Below, piece after piece: positions 36,965-48,206 of a stretch of 64,000 nucleotides of DNA (position 1 is its first letter; each line of letters starts with the position of its first letter). The notes under the pieces were generated by a model. The model was not told where the DNA came from and did no database searches. It saw nothing but the letters and a program-made list of their open reading frames with translations. The stretch is from Macrolepiota albuminosa. Its lineage: Eukaryota > Basidiomycota > Agaricomycetes > Agaricales > Agaricaceae. The translations under genes were made by a program, and so were the position numbers. The stretch is from assembly GCA_027475525.1 (NCBI GenBank), contig JAMWFC010000058.1, positions 620,001 through 684,000 of the forward strand, given 5' to 3'.

Positions 36965-37734
36965 ATGGAACGTGCCGACCTCGAAACTTATCAGGTTCAG
37001 CTCTCCCAGGTTGAGACTGCCCTCGCCCTTGATCCAGACAACGCTGAGCTTAAGTCTCTCGCCAACGAACTCAACGAGCTCATCCAACTCACCAAGGCTG
37101 CCCTTGCCCAGACCGAGGCAGCATCATCCTCCAAATCAGATCGCAAGACCACTTCTTCAACTCCTACACAGTCCTGGACCGCTGGCGACGAGTGCCTCGC
37201 CAAGTACTCTGTCGACGGTTCTTGGTATCCCGCCCGTATAACTTTCATTGGAGGCTCCGCCGAGAACCGCGTCTACAGCATTGTTTTCAAGGGCTACAAC
37301 ACTACTGAGCTCATCAAGGCTGCAGAAATTAAGCCCCTTCCTCCCAACTATGTCAATGTCAATCCACTGGCATCCAACAAGCGTAAATTGACCAAGCAGG
37401 AGGAGGAGGAGCGGGAGAAAAAGAAGAAGAAAAACGAGAAGAAGCTCGAGATTAAGGCGCAAAAAGCGAAAGAGCAGACTCAGAAGCAGGCGACATGGCA
37501 GAAATTTGCCAAAAAGTCAGAAAAGAAAGGAGTGCATATTGCAGGGATCTCTGGAACCAGTATCTTCAAAACGCCAGATAATCCATTGGGAAGAGGTACG
37601 TGTTGTCTCGACCTCATCCACGCTACCAATATGACAATTAACCCATAGTGGGTGTTACCGGGAGTGGAAAAGGCATGACAGAAGTGGTCTTACCAGGTAA
37701 ACATAAATTTCTCGCGAGAGATGACGATGCATGA
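36965..37734 (+). CDS. SPF30/SMNDC1-like Tudor-domain splicing factor
   Basis: Two exons, 36965-37595 and 37649-37734, give 238 residues. An N-terminal coiled coil (about residues 1-45, MERADLETYQVQLSQVE) precedes a Tudor domain: WTAGDECLAKYSVDGSWYPA, then VFKGYNTTELIKAAEIKPL. A Lys/Glu-rich basic helix follows, and the C-terminus holds WQKFAKKSEKKGVHIAGISG. This layout is that of SPF30, which binds symmetric dimethylarginine on Sm proteins and is needed for assembly of the mature spliceosome. A nuclear location is expected from the basic helix. Confidence 0.88.
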
Positions 37735-38424
37735 CAGACAGATATGGTAAGTCTTATTTCTTTACAATATATCTTTGCTAATGAGGTATTGATAGCGTCG
37801 TGGAGCAATTGTATTTCTAAGACAAGGGTTTGGTGTCGCACTGCAACAAAGCACAATCGTTCCAAGTTGATGGACTGGCACCATGTGATGTTTCATTTTT
37901 TCTCTCTATCGATAACATAGCCTCATTTTCTCGTTACCCTGTTCTCCACACCTTGTCAGACACATCACCAGCACACCTCTGTGCGCCGAGTGCATTACAA
38001 TATATGAAGGGACCCGTCGTTCATGCTTCACAGTCGCTAAGTACCACCCATGCATCTAACCATGCATCGCAAGCTAATGGCGATTTGACTGCCTACTGCT
38101 TCAAGGCAAAGACAAAATTCCATATAAGCTTTCTTCCAAGGTTTAGCTCATGTGGTGCGCGCGCCTCGGTCACCCTCTTCGCATATGCAGTCCTTCACCA
38201 CTGAATAACTAGATAACCCGTACGCTGTAAAGCGCCCCATTTGTAAGTAATCTGAGCGCAAATGAGGGATTGTCCTTTTTGTCAGGACTCGCTAGTATCC
38301 AAATTCCTGTTGTAGTCAGAGATCTAGGTAACAATGGTAACCAATAACTACTTTGTTTGCACATGTATCACTACACTTGCCAACTTTTTTCCTCGCAACC
38401 TGAGGTTGAACTCGAAAATCAGCA
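37735..38424. other. Intergenic, no gene seen
   Basis: About 690 bp between SPF30 and eIF3h. A 124-codon plus-strand frame at 37830-38204 has no family signature or plausible promoter and is probably chance. Confidence 0.5.
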
Positions 38425-39771
38425 ATGGCTACTTCTATGGCTGCGGCCCTTGCGGCCTCCCTTCCTGCACCTGCGGCTACGCCAGTACCTGCCACGCCGA
38501 CTTATGAGGCCATTCCAGCATCCATGTCAAAAGTGATAGACATTGAAGCAGAGATACCAATAACTAGCGTGCAACTGGACGGGATGGTGAGCCCTGGTGG
38601 TCTGTTAATGAACGTGAAATGAATTTGTGTCGTGCTTAGGTGGTCACCAAAATCTTGAAACACACTGTAGAATCGCTGTCAGCGACAGCGCATGGACTGT
38701 TGTTGGGTCTTGACCTCGACGGCACCTTGGAAGTGTCAAATTCATTTCCATTGCCGAATCATGGAAGTGAGGAAGACGAAAGGTCATCAAAGTCAGTGGG
38801 TAAGTAGAATCAATGGGGAAATTTTCAATGGGGTTCATGTTCACGCGCAATTAATATGATTTCAGCACGTTATCAGGCAGCCATGTTGCGTTCATTAAAG
38901 GAGGTACAGTCGGACGACGGCGTAGTCGGATTCTATCAGGCAACGACACTCGGGGCCTTTTTTAATCAGACTTTGGTGGATACGCAGGCGATTCATCAGG
39001 AGAAATTACGGCATGGGGGCATCGTGATTGTTCATGGCAAGTGGAACCTGCTGTGAGCTATTCTTAACTGCTGATGAGGGTGTGTTTGTCCAGACCTCTC
39101 GCAAACGACACGAGGTAATGCGTCTCTCCGCGCGTTCCGCCTGACGTCTGGGTTTTTGAACGCATACAAAAAATCCAATTTTAGTTCGGCAAGGTATGGG
39201 TGTACTACAAAACCAAGAAATAAAAATGACATAGATTGTGAATTGCAGCCTAATCGACCATTCTCTGACATTCTCATCGATCCTGGAGGAGGTGCCTCTG
39301 AAAATACGGACGAACCCGCTGTTGAGCTCGTTCTTGGACACGATTGGACAACCAGACGAGACGATTCAAGAAATGGGGGGAGCGACAGGAACGGGTTCGG
39401 CACTGCCGCCGTCGTTCGGGACGCTGGACTTTGGGACGGCGGGGATGACAAAGGACCTGGAGCAGATTGTGGAGGCAATAGACAGTTACCGGACGGAGGA
39501 GGGCAATCTTGCATACCTGTCACGGCAGATTGCACGTGAGCGGGCAAAGGCTGAGACATACATTGCAAAACGGAAGGAAGAGAATGCAGCGCGCGTGGGA
39601 CAAGGCTTGGCACCGCTGCCAGAGGAGGACGTTGGACGGCTGTTCAAGATACCTGCAGAGCCGAGTCGACTGGAGAGCATGCTGTTGCTGGGACAGATTG
39701 ACGGATATGGGAAGAGTCTGGAGAGGAGTGCAAGCAGCGGGCTGGTGAAGATGTACGCGGCGAGAGTTTGA
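38425..39771 (+). CDS. Translation initiation factor eIF3 subunit h (MPN domain)
   Basis: Five exons, 38425-38586, 38640-38799, 38866-39036, 39094-39193 and 39249-39771, give 371 residues. An Ala/Pro-rich start is followed by the MPN domain: VQLDGMVVTKILKHTVES, AHGLLLGLDLDGTLEVSNSF, and VGFYQATTLGAFFNQTLVD. As in other eIF3h proteins the JAMM metal residues are absent, so it is structural rather than a deubiquitinase. The C-terminus is helical (DLEQIVEAIDSYRTEEGNL). It belongs to the eIF3 complex that scaffolds 43S initiation complexes. Intron 3 (39037-39093) has a GC donor (ATG|GCAAGT); the in-phase GT alternative creates a stop. Confidence 0.93.
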
Positions 39772-39845
39772 AAGGCACGTGCCACACTAGCTCCATCTGT
39801 AACATATGGAATGTTATCACAACAAGTGTCAACACCACCCTAGAA

Positions 39846-39999
39846 AAAAAAGTGACTGCCCGCATTTGGTTTTGTTTTGTGCTCTTCCTGGCTCCCACCC
39901 TCACTGACTCCCTCTTTCCTTCAAAAAAGTGACTGCCCGCATTTGGTTTTGTTTTGTGCTCTTCCTGGCTCCCACCCTCACTGACTCCCTCTTTCCTTC
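39846..39999. repeat. 77-bp perfect tandem duplication (site 3)
   Basis: 39846-39922 equals 39923-39999, in the 5' region of the 40011 gene. Any promoter analysis here should use one copy only. Confidence 0.92.
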
Positions 40000-40010
40000 T
40001 GTCGCTCGTT

Positions 40011-41089
40011 ATGCTCTCTCGTCTTCCTGTCCTTCTTCTCTGTCTCGCTGCTTCTGTGGCTGCCCTCTCGGTGCACCACATGCATCGTGGTGTCGCACAC
40101 CGTGCCCTAGCCCATCGTGCAGTACAGCCCACTCTCCACAGACGCGCAGATGGAAGGCGCTGCAAGGCCCGCGCGTCCTCGATAGCCTCGTCCTTGTCTT
40201 CTATACACAAGACGGCTGCTGTCCATGCGGTATCGACATCTACAGTCATCACACAGCCGTCGACCACTCCCACGGCAGAGCCCTCCTCTAAAGTAGAGCC
40301 CACCACCACCAAGGTAGAGTCCACCACCCACAAAGTAGAGTCCACCACCCCCAAGGCAGAGCCTACTACTCCCAAGGTAGAGCCTACCACATCCAAGGCC
40401 GAGCCCACAACTCCCAAGGCTGAGCCTACCACATCCAAGGCCGAACCTCCAACTCCCAACGTACAGCCTACCACGCCCAAGGCTGAGCCCACCACCACAA
40501 AGGCTGAACCCACCACCACAAAGGCTGAACCTACTACCACCAAGGCCGCCCCTACCCAGGCTCCTGCCCCCACCCAGGCCCCCGCCAATACCCCTAGCTT
40601 CCTGGTCGGTACCCAGACTGGCCAAGGCACCTTCTACTCCAGTTCGTTGTCTTATATTCTTCCAGAGGGCCGTTGTTAACCATTCGATCTAGCCGGTCTT
40701 GGTGCATGTGGAATCGTCAACAATGATTCTGACCACATTGCCGCCGTCTCCCATCTTCTTTTTGACGCCTTCCCGTATGTGTTCCCTTCCTCTTTGAGTC
40801 TCCGCATATCTCATATGTGGTTAGTGGCTACAATGGTGTTAACCCCAACACCAATCCCTTGTGTGGAAAGCAAGTTTCTGTGTCCTGTAAGTTATAGTTA
40901 TCTTCATCTGATATCTGACACTCAATCATGTACCTTCTAGATAACGGCAAATCTGTCACTGTTACTCTGACTGATCGTTGCGAGGCTTGTGCCCTCACTG
41001 ATCTCGACTTTTCCCCCTCTGCCTTTGATATTCTTTCCGACCCTAGTGTCGGACGCCTTAATGGTATTACTTGGGATTGGCTGAACTAG
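40011..41089 (+). CDS. Secreted double-psi beta-barrel (expansin/barwin-like) protein with Thr/Pro repeat linker
   Basis: Four exons, 40011-40641, 40693-40774, 40825-40886 and 40941-41089, give 307 residues. A signal peptide (MLSRLPVLLLCLAASVAALS) is followed by a His/Arg-rich segment, then about 17 imperfect copies of a seven-residue unit such as KAEPTTP/KVEPTTS, likely O-glycosylated, then a DPBB domain: GTFYSTGLGACGIVNNDSDH, LCGKQVSVSYNGKSVTVTL, TDRCEACALTDLDFSPSAFD and GITWDWLN. Related fungal proteins with barwin-like folds are secreted and bind cell-wall polysaccharides; some are linked to host contact or fruiting. The catalytic residues of lytic transglycosylases are not assignable. 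A decayed paralogue lies at 44141-44800. Confidence 0.87.
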
Positions 41090-41214
41090 AAGTCTTGCCA
41101 ATCATATATAATCGTGATACTTGATAAACGATTCATTATGCTTGATGCGTTTTCTTTCCGGGAAAGAACTGGAATGGATCGTTCAATTGCTTTGTTACTT
41201 ATTTTTATAACGCT

Positions 41215-41763
41215 GTGACCAGCTGGTTCTTGTCGATTTGTATACCCAGTCTCTCTCGCTCTAGCCCATGTATGCAGGAACTAAGATTTACTCTTGGCCT
41301 AGACACAGATAATATATATATCATCAATCAACCTGTCGTGGAGCAAACTTACTGCGGTCGGCTGTACGAAATGTTCCATTCATGCCGCAATCATTCATCC
41401 CAAGACGTTGACATCCTGTCTGATAGAACTTTTTCTTGTCGTAAAGTTATATGTATTCCTATTCCATTACATGACAACTGCAAGATTGACAGCAGTTTGT
41501 ATTATTATAACCCAGTGACGGCATCTCTTGCTGATAACAGAGTGGCCGCCGAATCAGATATGAAACATCGTCATAATCATAGCACCTATCAGGATCTTAC
41601 TCTCTGCGTGTTCCTGGGAATTGTCCTCGGCCTCGAATGCTTAATCGTAGAAGAAGTAAGCAAGTTTAGGTCGAAGGGCCATAATAGGCTATTAGCCAAC
41701 GCTTTGGTAATAATGGAATGTTGTGACACACCGTTGGAGACACTGAGATTAAAGTACCGATGA
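41215..41763 (+). other. 182-codon open frame of unknown status
   Basis: An uninterrupted plus-strand frame in the 3' flank of the DPBB gene. It has no recognised domain, many Cys and His, and a hydrophobic stretch (LCVFLGIVLGLECL). Part of this sequence is also present, diverged and with a broken frame, in the 3' flank of the DPBB pseudogene (about 45000-45230), so the DNA was part of the duplicated segment. Conservation of the frame cannot be judged from one intact copy; probably non-coding. Confidence 0.3.
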
Positions 41764-42604
41764 TTATCCTAAGGATGTACTTAATTCCGTGGCGAATGGG
41801 GTCAGGAAGGTTAAGAATGAAATTTATTTCTCGCTAACCTTTTTTTCTAGCTCCATTCTATTGACGCGGTGTCCTAAAAACTTTCAGGCATCTCGATTTG
41901 TATCTCATCTAATACATAGTATTATAGCATATGCTGTGTGGGTGCACGGAGCACTGTGGCAATGGGTCGGCAGGTGGAGTCTGTACAAGCCTTCTGTATG
42001 TGCTCCTCGGTGGTCATCTTGGCAGAATCACGGTATATCTATATCGCTGTGCGAGCTATTTTTTCGAGCGCCGAAAGCAGTTTTACGGCACTTTGAAGCT
42101 ATCGTTAGAGAGGGATGCCGGCCAAGCCGTCGGGTGGAGCTCCAACAGCACCTTGATTTGTCGGAAGGAAATACATCCATTCTCTGAGCTTTTCACTTCA
42201 TCCATGTTCGGAAAACCATATTTAAGCTATGTGTATGTTGTAGATATCCAGATCTTGCATACTTCATGCTAATCAATATCAACGAGCTCAGGTCACAAAA
42301 CCTCGCTCTGAATTGCACCGTCGCATTTTCTATGCCTCAACGACTGAATTTTATGTATCTCATATATAGAGAGTAAGAATCTTCTTTGTATATAACATGC
42401 CCATCCCAATTTTTTAGTCGTGGATGGAGTTGTAAGGAACAGATTTCATATCGTGACACATGACAGCACAGGAAGTGTAGTAGGTACAATCAATGCCTCA
42501 GTCTTTGGGAAAAGAACTCTTTAGTTAACCTGTAGTACGAAGTACAATCAATGCTACAGGTAATGAATAAGCGGTAGGTAAGCGAAATAGAAGTAAGCAA
42601 CGTA

Positions 42605-43194
42605 CCCTCAGTCTTTGGGAAAAGCACTGAGGGACTTCCTAATCCGGACCACTACTATATGCCACCAGTCCAGTGGTGGCTTGCAGAACTGTATAGCACG
42701 ATCGTCAACGATCGTGCCCATAAGTGTGGTGAGTAAGGAATAATGACAAAGTGGAAATTGAAGTTAAGAGACCGGGAAGTAACCGACGCGCGCCACCGCC
42801 ACGACCAGAGGCTGAGAGTCTATTATTACAGGAAGCACTGATTCTCGAACGAAAATGAGGCAGATGATAAAACCCACGCGATGTACCTTTGCGCCACCGT
42901 TCGGACATGCTCGAGGAGATTAGTAGATATCGACGAGCGATAAGTTGAGTACCGAATACAAGCCTGGCATATTGAACGGTCAACTTATCACTGATCGTAT
43001 GAGTGCCAGCTTTGGTTGTGTCTTCCTGATAAAGTACGAAACGAAACAGTGACGCCATTGGGACTGCTCCTACTCTTAGAACTTAGTACCTATCACAGTA
43101 TAGTGAGTATCACTTCGGTACAGTATCAGTAATGTATTCAAGTAAGTAGTCTGCGTAGAACTCACCCTCAGTCCGATAATAATGACTGAGGGAT
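42605..43194. repeat. Segment bounded by CCCTCAGT / ACTGAGGG hairpins
   Basis: Near 42605 the sequence reads CCCTCAGT, 13 bases, ACTGAGGG; near 43166 it reads CCCTCAGT, about 12 bases, ACTGAGGG. The outer arms form CCCTCAGTC terminal inverted repeats about 590 bp apart with TA next to each end. A partial extra copy of the left end (cctcagtctttgggaaaag) lies at 42496-42514. This resembles a small TA-target inverted-repeat element. The IPI1 fragment lies inside it. Confidence 0.4.
42705..43058 (-). pseudogene. Fragment of IPI1 3' part (duplicated relic)
   Basis: Nucleotides of 42880-43050 match, in the same order and strand, pieces of IPI1 at 45450-45680. Compare gtacctttgcgccaccg with gtacctttgcggcacta, and gccagctttggttgtgtc with accgactttgatggtgtc. 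The two are interrupted by indels. The open frame of 117 codons here differs from the IPI1 frame, so it is not a functional Ipi1. It is interpreted as the truncated end of a tandemly duplicated segment. Confidence 0.6.
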
Positions 43195-44140
43195 ACGTAC
43201 GAGTAGGAAGGGGTATATATACATATTGCAAGATATTGGAGCCATTGTCCCTATGCGCTTTGTCCAGAATGTGATTGTGTGAAGGGTGTGGATGTGAGTG
43301 GATCGAGGCCGATGGTGTTGTCATTGTGGGCGTACGATTGTTGGATCGCGATCGTCAGTGGGCGCTTTTGGCGCTAACACCTACTACCTGAACAGCCGAT
43401 AAGGCTACTTGTAAGCCATTCGGATGCTCATCAAGGTCTGCTCCCAAATGCAGTTAAGACAGCAAGATATGGGCCTATCAAGGAGGTGCGGGATTTGAAA
43501 CCTGAGCGCTGATGGACACTATTGAGCTTCTGATGGACATTAAAAAGATTTATTCGATGTCATCTGAACGCATCAAAGATACATGCAGATCTCTATTGGA
43601 TAACACAAATATATATACAACATCCTGTGTGATAGTCACGGTAAAACTATACTCTCTGTATATGAAAGACTTGCTAAAAGCGGACGAGCGCTAAAGAATG
43701 CCATACCATGCATGAACCTCTAAAGTATAGGGAGAACATCATTTCTTGGACCAATGAGGAGGATCATTGGGGAATGCCCCACAGTTTCTTGAGAGGAACT
43801 GTTATCGTAAGGAATAAACAGGTGCGCCACACTACTATACAATGATATATGGTTGAAATATATAATAAAAGGGACAAAGATAAAAATCCTCGTCAACTGC
43901 CATTCTCACGGAGTCAATTGCCTAATCAAGCTTGAAAAATTGGGTGAGAGACTAGATTGTACTCTACTTTTGGTGCCTATGAGACCCGGAAAAATTCCGT
44001 AGAACATATCTGAATGGAGACTGTAAAAGCACAAGAAGGAAGTATAAAAAGAAATAGCGAAAATTCAGGCTAGTTGTAGGTTTGCTGATTCTTACCCTCG
44101 GTCCTTTATAATATTGTCCCATCTCTCCACCGTTCTCCTA
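43195..44140. other. Intergenic, no gene seen
   Basis: About 950 bp, AT-rich, with only short frames on either strand. In the tandem-duplication model the duplication junction should lie in or near this stretch. Confidence 0.45.
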
Positions 44141-44800
44141 TGCCTCACAACCTCCGTCGTCGCCCTCTCATGCATCAGATGCAGCGTGGCGTTGCCAACT
44201 GTGTGGTAGAGGTATTGACGTCTCCCATGCCTGCCTGCCACTGCAACAGAAGACTCCGCCACCATTGAGACCAAACCTGCCACTACCAAACTCAACGCCC
44301 TCTACAGTATCCCTAGCTTTCTGATCCGTACTCAGAAAGGCGATGGTACCTGAGTTTATTACAAAGTCCATTGTTCACATCTTTCATCTAGCTGGCCTTG
44401 GTGCCCGTGGAATCGTCAATAAGGATTCCGACCACATTGCCGCCGTTTCCCACTCTTTTTAACGCCTTCCCGTACGTGTCCCCCTTCCTCTTCGACTCAT
44501 CCTGTATATCTCATGTGATTAGTGGTTACAAACGGTGTTAATCGAACCCCAATCCCTTCTGTGGAAAGCAAGATTCTGTATCCGTACGTTACATCCATCG
44601 TCATACTTCGTCTGATATCTGACAATCAATCATATACCTAGAAAGCAAGATTCTGTATCCGTACGTTACATCCATCGTCATACTTCGTCTGATATCTGAC
44701 AATCAATCATATACCTACTGTATTGTGGCAAGTTGTCACTGTTAATCTGACCGATCGGTGTGAAACTCGTTTCCTATCTTTCTGTTCTACCCATGTTCTT
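44141..44800 (+). pseudogene. Decayed paralogue of the DPBB secreted protein
   Basis: The sequence tracks the 40011 gene piece by piece: cgtcgccctctcatgcatc against the signal-peptide end, ccctagctttctgatccg against the region before the barrel, gccttggtgcccgtggaat and ccgaccacattgccgccg in exon 2, and ctgaccgatcggtgtgaaa in exon 4. It has lost most of the Thr/Pro repeat, has a TGA soon after the GDGT segment (44350-44355), loses the LFDAFP frame at about 44457, and carries a 77-bp artefactual duplication. No functional product is expected. Confidence 0.75.
44564..44717. repeat. 77-bp perfect tandem duplication (site 4)
   Basis: 44564-44640 equals 44641-44717, inside the DPBB pseudogene. Confidence 0.92.
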
Positions 44801-45201
44801 GAAATTCGGTATCTCTTTCAAATTAGTTTGCCACAGAAAGGTTCATTTTCGATAATAAATTTAGTCGTCAAGTTGGCTGCGGTTTTCGCTGTGTGCCTGA
44901 AGCGATCCCTAGACATTGTGATCATTCATATCATTCCAACCTTTCTTTCATTTTACGGTAATATCTTGTATCTGTGCCCAGTACTCTTGTTCTTCTGAAC
45001 CGACAACTGCAAGACCCACAGCAGTTCGCATTTCATCTCCAGTAGAAGCATCTGTCGAAGACAACAAAGTGGCCGCCAAATCAAGCATCAGACGTCGTAA
45101 AGGTGACCCTATCGGGATTTTACTATACGGTCCCGGGAGCTGTCCACGAACTGAATGGTTGATAGTGAAAAATGGAACAAGTTTAGATCGGAGGGCCGTC
45201 A

Positions 45202-48053
45202 GAGTCTATTCACACGTGGAACAGAAAGGACTCGGTCAGGATGCAATGCATTCGAGCAATTGAACCAGATTAGACACACCCCAGAAATAGATACAATTTG
45301 AGATTTTTGCTGAAGAATGCGCAATAGGAATCGCGCGATGACCTACCAAGTTTGTTTAGCAGTCGAAAACGAGGATCGATGTTACGAAACACACCTCTGA
45401 CGCAGAAAGATTGCTTGCACCAATCTCCCAGAGAGGCTGTGGGAGATGGGAGACCCACTCCTGTACCTTTGCGGCACTAGTCGGCTCATGATCAAGTTGA
45501 CAATGTCCGTGGTATCGGGGATCAGTAGAAAGCTATTCCAAAGCATTAGAAAGTGAGTAAAAATTTGTTTCTGGAAGGTAAAAAGGGTTGAATGCACCAG
45601 AACCAGTCGAGCGACAAACTCGATTGTGAATGGCTTGAGCACCGACTTTGATGGTGTCTTGATAGAGTGCGAAATAACTGCATTCAGAATTGCATTGCTA
45701 GTGGACTGGTGATGTGCTGAGCTAGTATTATTCAGTAGTGCCCAGATAGCTGGAAGGAGCGAGACATAAGCAGCGGGCGACAGAGTGCGGCCAAGCTGCG
45801 ACCCGGACATAGGTTCACCACTCAGAAGTTGTAGTACATAATTGCTGACATATTGAGTCTGTACTAATAAAGAATTATAGAATTTGTTGCCGGATGTTGA
45901 ATTGTTGGCCTGTCGAGTCTTTCCACGCCGTCTGAGTCTGGGATTTTCAGCATTTGTTGTGAGTACCAAAAGGGATGTGAGCTCAGAAAAGATTAAATTT
46001 AGATCTTGAGATGCTTGTTCTATCTTTTATGAAGCATAGTCAGAAAGAAGAAGGGTTTCAAGTTGATTCAGAAAGAGCTGACCTTGATATCTTTTGTTCC
46101 CGACAGGTTAAAAGGAAAATACGGGGTCATGTACCCGAGAAGGGTGTTGAGATCATCTGATGCAATGTTTTTCGCTTTTAGCTGCAGGCATGATTAATCT
46201 TTAGCATATCAAATTTTAAATATTATGCAAGCTCACCGAAGCAGAAGCCTGCAATATAACACCAAACAAAGTGCGAGATATCTGCCCAACAGCTAGAACA
46301 AGCTGAACCTGGGTCTCTGACGGGTTACTACTAGGGTTGAAAACAGCAGGTGCACAGTCAAGGAATGTCGCAGTCAAAGTAGATTGTAATGTCCGAGCTA
46401 AACGCTAAAAATCTAATTGGAATCTGGAATTATGGAAGAATGGTGAGAAACACGTACGGCAACGAGCTCGGCCTTGCGATCATTTACGGCGTCGAGTTCA
46501 GACGATCCAAAGATATTTGAAATATCTCCTAGCTGCTGCAGAGTAAAACTGTCGCTGGCGATGGGCGTCTCTGCGACCGTAAAAGCACCAGGAAAATCAT
46601 CTTCATTGTCTTCCGGGTCCACATTTTCTTGCCATAGGAAGTGGTTGTGTGCACTCGATTGAGAGCTTTGAAATCATCTTCATTGTCTTCCGGGTCCACA
46701 TTTTCTTGCCATAGGAAGTGGTTGTGTGCACTCGATTGAGAGCTTTGAGTATTTTTTCGAATGAATAGTAGTCCTCCGATCTGGTAAACGACGGAAGCAA
46801 GAACCAAGTATTCAGACGATTTGAAGTAGTAGGCAAAGCGCTTGTCAAGAGACCAGTGTCATTCGAGAGGCAAATCTGAAGGAACGTAGACAGTGAACGC
46901 AAGATGACTAATTTTGACTGGGAAACCATCAGCAAAGTGGAGCTCTGATTTACAAGAATGAGGTAGATCAACGCACGGTAGGAGTCAAGACTACACTGGC
47001 GGTTGATGTTGCTTGGACTGGACCTAGATGCAGAATATTAGATTATTAGATACAAGGAGTCGGCGAAGGAGCAAATCAAAGAGGCAGCACCATCTGCTTC
47101 TCCAAAACTAGTCCCTGCATTCAAAATGCCTAGATAACCTTCAAGTACACGTGATCCGTGGCCGTTGAAATCCTCAACCCAACCAGTGGTAACCGCACGA
47201 GGAATGTGTTCAAGGAACAAGTCTACAAAGCGTATAGCGTCGATTCTGATCTCCGGAAAAATATGTGTTTGGGCTGATGTATGTGTTCAAGGAACAAGTC
47301 TACAAAGCGTATAGCGTCGATTCTGATCTCCGGAAAAATATGTGTTTGGGCTGATGTGTAAAAAGGAGGAGTAGAGGGGCATGAGGCATGATATCACTCT
47401 ACAATGCGTGAATCGATGAAGCTGGATGGTCTAAAGACATACCTTCGGGATGCGGGGCAAAAGCCAAGAAAAGAACGTCAAAAGGGCCTTGCGTACGCTA
47501 GCATCCTATAGAAAGTATGTACATGGTTAATGAGCAATGTAAGCCTGAAAACTACCTCATCTCCGATCAGCGCACACAAGCGTTAATGAGGTTGTGAGGG
47601 ACGAATTTAACAGATTCCAATTCGCTTCTAACAGTTCTCGAAAGCCCACGATAGCATCTGTCATCTCTTAAGCTAGGTACATGCTCCATGAATTATCTGA
47701 AAGCAAACCTTTCCTCATTGACGGACTATAATGTTTTGTGTGAGACACTAGATCGTCAAAGGACAGTTTGCGCTTTGTGGTAGGAGCGTCATCGTTCTTT
47801 TCATGAGCAATGGATTGGGAGGGAAGGGCAATTGCTACAAGAAATAGTGAGCGAAATAGGGATACGTATGAGTGAACGCGTACAGCGGGCTTTGAACGAT
47901 GTGTCTATGACATTGGAGGGAAGTTGTTTGCCTTTTCCAAGCTTGAGTTTCGCTTTCTAGTCCAGAAGTGAGAAGAAGGCGATGTGGTTGAATGAGGTAG
48001 TTCACCGTGAAATCTGCTGCCTTGTCCCTGCGTTTCTTTGCGCTCTTTGGCAT
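45202..48053 (-). CDS. IPI1: Pre-rRNA processing protein Ipi1 (Rix1 complex)
   Basis: Starts MPKSAKKRRDKAADFT at 48053 (exon 48053-48006), then KAKLKLGKGKQLPSNVIDTS (47956-47884) and KRKLSFDDLVSHTKHYSPS (about 47834-47710). The N-terminal conserved block of Ipi1/TEX10 is unmistakable. Downstream minus-strand exons carry DAIRFVDLFLEHIPRAVTT, HGSRVLEGYLGILNAG, WQENVDPEDNEDDFPGAF and VQEWVSHLPQPLWEIG. The protein is a HEAT-like helical repeat and acts with Rix1 and Ipi3 in 60S maturation and ITS2 processing. Two 77-bp artefacts (46594 and 47204) interrupt exons; removing one copy restores frame in both. The C-terminal end is uncertain: after ASNLSASE the reading probably splices to 45309 and stops at about 45202. 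Confidence 0.82.
46594..46747. repeat. 77-bp perfect tandem duplication (site 5)
   Basis: 46594-46670 equals 46671-46747, within an IPI1 exon. With one copy removed the frame reads continuously through SSQSSAHNHFLWQENVDPED into FPGAFTVAETPIASDSF; with both copies it shifts and stops. Confidence 0.95.
47204..47357. repeat. 77-bp perfect tandem duplication (site 6)
   Basis: 47204-47280 equals 47281-47357, within IPI1. One copy gives the continuous FPEIRIDAIRFVDLFLEHIP. Confidence 0.95.
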
Positions 48054-48206
48054 GGAGGTGCTGAAAATTGGAGCACGTGGCCTGGGGTCGATCGCGTATG
48101 AGATTTCTCATGACTGCATCAAGTCGTGACATTCTTCCGCAGCCTTTACAATGGTTTTAGGCGCTATTTAATCCTTTATTCCACGATATGGCCCAACGAC
48201 CTCGCA

